A stretch of 15,905 nucleotides of DNA from Actinomycetes bacterium. GTDB taxonomy: Bacteria > Actinomycetota > Acidimicrobiia > Acidimicrobiales > RAAP-2. The number at the start of each line of letters is the position of its first letter. Positions within the stretch are counted from its first letter, which is position 1. The translations under genes were made by a program, and so were the position numbers. The notes under the pieces are model-generated. The model was not told the DNA's origin. It searched no databases and worked only from the letters and a program-made list of their open reading frames with translations. Positions 13,981-15,905 of this stretch are shown here, one piece after another. The stretch spans positions 1 through 15,905 of the forward strand of contig JAJYZN010000047.1 in assembly GCA_021799915.1 (NCBI GenBank), given 5' to 3'.

Positions 13981-15168
13981 TTACTTGAGGATCTTGGTGA
14001 CCCGCCCCGAAGCCACCGTGCGCCCACCCTCTCGGATGGCGAACCGCAGCCCCTCGGTCATGGCAATGGGCTTGCCCAATGCCACGGTCATGTCGGTGTT
14101 GTCGCCGGGCATGACCATCTCGGTGCCCTCGGGCAGGGTGATGGTGCCGGTCACGTCGGTGGTGCGGAAGTAGAACTGGGGCCGGTAGTTGGAGAAGAAC
14201 GGCTTGTGCCGGCCACCCTCTTCTTTGTTGAGCACGTAGATCGTGGCTTCGAAGTCGGTGTGAGGGGTGATGGACCCTGGCTTGCAGAGCACCTGACCGC
14301 GCTCGACGTCCTCCTTCTTCGTCCCTCGGAGTAGGGCACCGATGTTGTCACCCGCCTGCCCCTGGTCGAGGAGCTTGCGGAACATCTCGACGCCGGTCAC
14401 CGTCGTCTTCTGCGTGTCCCTGAGGCCGACGATCTCGACCTCCTCGCCCACCTTGACGATGCCCTGCTCGACCTTGCCGGTGACCACGGTGCCCCGGCCC
14501 GTGATCGACATCACGTCCTCGATCGGCATGAGGAATGGCTTCTCGATGTCCCGGACGGGCTCGGGGATGTAGGAGTCGACGGCGTCCATGAGCTCGAGGA
14601 TCTTCGGGGTCCACTCGGGATCGCCCTCGAGCGCCTTCAACGCGCTCACTCGGACGATCGGCGTGTCGTCGCCGGGGAATTCGTACTCGTTCAAGAGCTC
14701 TCGGACCTCGAGCTCGACCAGGTCCAGCAACTCTTCGTCGTCCACCATGTCGGCCTTGTTGAGCGCGACCACGATGTAGGGAACGCCCACCTGGCGAGCC
14801 AGGAGCACGTGCTCGCGGGTCTGGGGCATCGGCCCGTCGGCCGCCGAGACGACCAAGATGGCCCCGTCGACCTGGGCGGCGCCGGTGATCATGTTCTTGA
14901 TGTAGTCGGCGTGCCCGGGCATGTCGACGTGCGCGTAGTGGCGGTTGGCCGTCTCGTACTCCACGTGGGCGATGGAGATGGTGATACCCCGCTGCTTCTC
15001 TTCAGGCGCCCGGTCGATCTGGTCGAAAGGCGTGAACGAGGTGTTGGCGTTGGTCTCGGACAGCACCTTGGTGATGGCCGCCGTGAGCGTCGTCTTCCCG
15101 TGGTCGATGTGCCCCATCGTCCCCACGTTGACGTGGGGCTTGGTCCGCTCGAACTTCTGCTTGGCCAT
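13981..15168 (-). CDS. tuf: Elongation factor Tu
   Basis: EF-Tu is the GTPase that delivers aminoacyl-tRNA to the ribosomal A site. The 395-residue product has all three domains and full length. GTPase motifs: G1 GHIDHGKT (19-26), G2 RGITI (60-64), G3 DMPGH (82-86), G4 NKAD (137-140) and G5 SALK (175-178). H86 corresponds to the catalytic His. Domain 2 has [13 protein letters not shown], and domain 3 has [20 protein letters not shown] and [15 protein letters not shown]. In G3 the Cys of the common DCPGH is Met. ATG at 15166-15168 after AAGGAG/AAAGG. It lies 118 bp after fusA and 128 bp before rpsJ, the usual str-S10 junction. Confidence 0.98.
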   Translation of the reverse strand: MAKQKFERTKPHVNVGTMGHIDHGKTTLTAAITKVLSETNANTSFTPFDQIDRAPEEKQRGITISIAHVEYETANRHYAHVDMPGHADYIKNMITGAAQVDGAILVVSAADGPMPQTREHVLLARQVGVPYIVVALNKADMVDDEELLDLVELEVRELLNEYEFPGDDTPIVRVSALKALEGDPEWTPKILELMDAVDSYIPEPVRDIEKPFLMPIEDVMSITGRGTVVTGKVEQGIVKVGEEVEIVGLRDTQKTTVTGVEMFRKLLDQGQAGDNIGALLRGTKKEDVERGQVLCKPGSITPHTDFEATIYVLNKEEGGRHKPFFSNYRPQFYFRTTDVTGTITLPEGTEMVMPGDNTDMTVALGKPIAMTEGLRFAIREGGRTVASGRVTKILK

Positions 15169-15190
15169 CTGAACCTTTGCTCCTTGATCT

Positions 15191-15203
15191 GGGGCGGCGC
15201 CCC
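15191..15203 (-). promoter_or_regulatory. Small hairpin in the tuf leader
   Basis: GGGGC-GGC-GCCCC on the plus strand gives a GC-only 5-bp stem just upstream of the tuf ribosome binding site (AAGGAG near 15183). It could modulate tuf translation; there is no further support. Confidence 0.3.
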
Positions 15204-15217
15204 CTCGGGCCCGCCTC

Positions 15218-15231
15218 GGCGGTCACCCGCC
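15218..15231 (-). promoter_or_regulatory. Hairpin with GTGA tetraloop in the fusA-tuf spacer
   Basis: In the transcript GGCGG-GTGA-CCGCC forms a 5-bp stem capped by a GNRA-type tetraloop. It lies midway in the 118-bp fusA-tuf interval. Confidence 0.35.
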
Positions 15232-15260
15232 GCTGCCTCGTGACGTCTCTGGCTGCACCG

Positions 15261-15280
15261 ACCGGACCCAGGGGTCCGGT
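15261..15280 (-). terminator. Strong hairpin right after fusA
   Basis: ACCGGACCC (15261-15269) pairs perfectly with GGGTCCGGT (15272-15280), leaving a two-base centre, so effectively an 8-bp stem with a four-base loop. It begins about six bases after the fusA stop. No U-run follows, so it may be a U-less terminator, an attenuator or an mRNA processing/stabilising hairpin between fusA and tuf. Confidence 0.4.
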
Positions 15281-15286
15281 GCGGCC

Positions 15287-15905
15287 TTACTCTCCTCGTG
15301 CCCGGGCCACGATCTCCTTGGAGATCGCGTCGGGCACCTCGCTGTAGGAATGGAACTGCATCGTGTAGGTGGCACGGCCCTGCGTGCGAGAACGCAGGTC
15401 GGTAGCGTAGCCGAACATGTCGGCCAGCGGTACCAGGGCCCTCACCACGTGGCTGCTCCCACGCTGCTCCATGCCCTCGATCCGGCCCCGGCGGGAGGAG
15501 AGATCACCGATCACATCGCCCATGTAGTCCTCGGGCGTCACCACCTCGACCGCCATGACCGGCTCGAGGAGCACCGGGCGGGCAGCCCGGATGGCCTCTT
15601 TGACGGCGATCGACCCGGCGATCTTGAAAGCCATCTCCGAGGAGTCGACGTCGTGGTAGGAGCCGAAGGTGAGGGTGACCCGGATGTCCACCGTGGGGTA
15701 GCCGGCCAGGACCCCCGCCGTCAGTGCTTCTTGGATCCCCGCGTCGACCGAAGGGATGTACTCCTTGGGGATCACCCCGCCGGTGATCTTGTCGACGAAC
15801 TCGTAGCCTCCCCCGGGCCCGGTGGGCTCCAGGTTGAGCACGACGTGGCCGTACTGGCCACGGCCGCCCGTCTGGCGTACGTAACGGTGCTCGACCTTTT
15901 CCACC
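15287..15905 (-). CDS. fusA: Elongation factor G, C-terminal part
   Basis: EF-G is the GTPase that drives translocation of tRNA and mRNA and, with ribosome recycling factor, splits ribosomes. The gene continues past the right edge; 205 codons are visible, covering most of domain IV and all of domain [21 protein letters not shown] opens the visible part, then [40 protein letters not shown], and domain V with [35 protein letters not shown] and [20 protein letters not shown]. The end [20 protein letters not shown] matches the EF-G C-terminus. The first visible codon, GTG, is internal and not a start. tuf follows after 118 bp. Confidence 0.96.
   Translation of the reverse strand, partial: VEKVEHRYVRQTGGRGQYGHVVLNLEPTGPGGGYEFVDKITGGVIPKEYIPSVDAGIQEALTAGVLAGYPTVDIRVTLTFGSYHDVDSSEMAFKIAGSIAVKEAIRAARPVLLEPVMAVEVVTPEDYMGDVIGDLSSRRGRIEGMEQRGSSHVVRALVPLADMFGYATDLRSRTQGRATYTMQFHSYSEVPDAISKEIVARARGE

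Noticed and set aside
1..15905. Search for mobile elements, CRISPR arrays, tRNA genes and defence or biosynthetic genes
   Set aside because: No transposase, integrase, regularly spaced repeats, tRNA-like cloverleaf or non-housekeeping gene was seen; every sizeable interval is accounted for by ribosomal, translation-factor, secY, adk or map genes and short spacers.

Overview
The window is one uninterrupted stretch of the bacterial S10-spc-alpha ribosomal protein supercluster. Every gene lies on the minus strand, so transcription runs from right to left. The DNA is clearly GC-rich. Gene order from position 15905 downward is fusA (3' part), tuf, rpsJ, rplC, rplD, rplW, rplB, rpsS, rplV, rpsC, rplP, rpmC, rpsQ, rplN, rplX, rplE, rpsN, rpsH, rplF, rplR, rpsE, rpmD, rplO, secY, adk, map, infA and rpmJ (5' part only). 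High GC, the secY-adk-map-infA-rpmJ order, a short zinc-type S14, frequent GTG starts and long acidic tails on several ribosomal proteins suggest a high-GC actinobacterium. A deep lineage such as Acidimicrobiia is my guess from protein style, not something the sequence proves.

Layout. 15287-15905 is the C-terminal part of elongation factor G. A 118-bp hairpin-rich spacer separates it from tuf (13981-15168), and a 128-bp repeat-containing spacer separates tuf from rpsJ. A 346-bp non-coding interval (13180-13525) then separates rpsJ from rplC. It holds a good promoter candidate, four strong hairpins and a 22-bp tandem duplication at the rpsJ stop. From rplC to map (13179 to 513) the genes are almost contiguous: many stop/start codons overlap (ATGA, GTGA, TGATG) and most other gaps are under 40 bp. 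The next gap, 295-512, precedes infA and has a possible promoter.

Together the genes supply translation factors (EF-G, EF-Tu, IF1), about half of the ribosomal proteins of both subunits, the protein-conducting channel SecY, adenylate kinase (nucleotide balance) and methionine aminopeptidase (processing of nascent N-termini).

I found no mobile element, CRISPR array, tRNA or unknown gene, and no novel multi-gene system. The unusual content is (i) the rpsJ/rplC split with its structured leader, (ii) low-complexity acidic C-terminal tails on S3, L22, L29 and L4, (iii) an apparent CTG start for infA, and (iv) residue changes in otherwise invariant motifs of EF-Tu, Adk and IF1.
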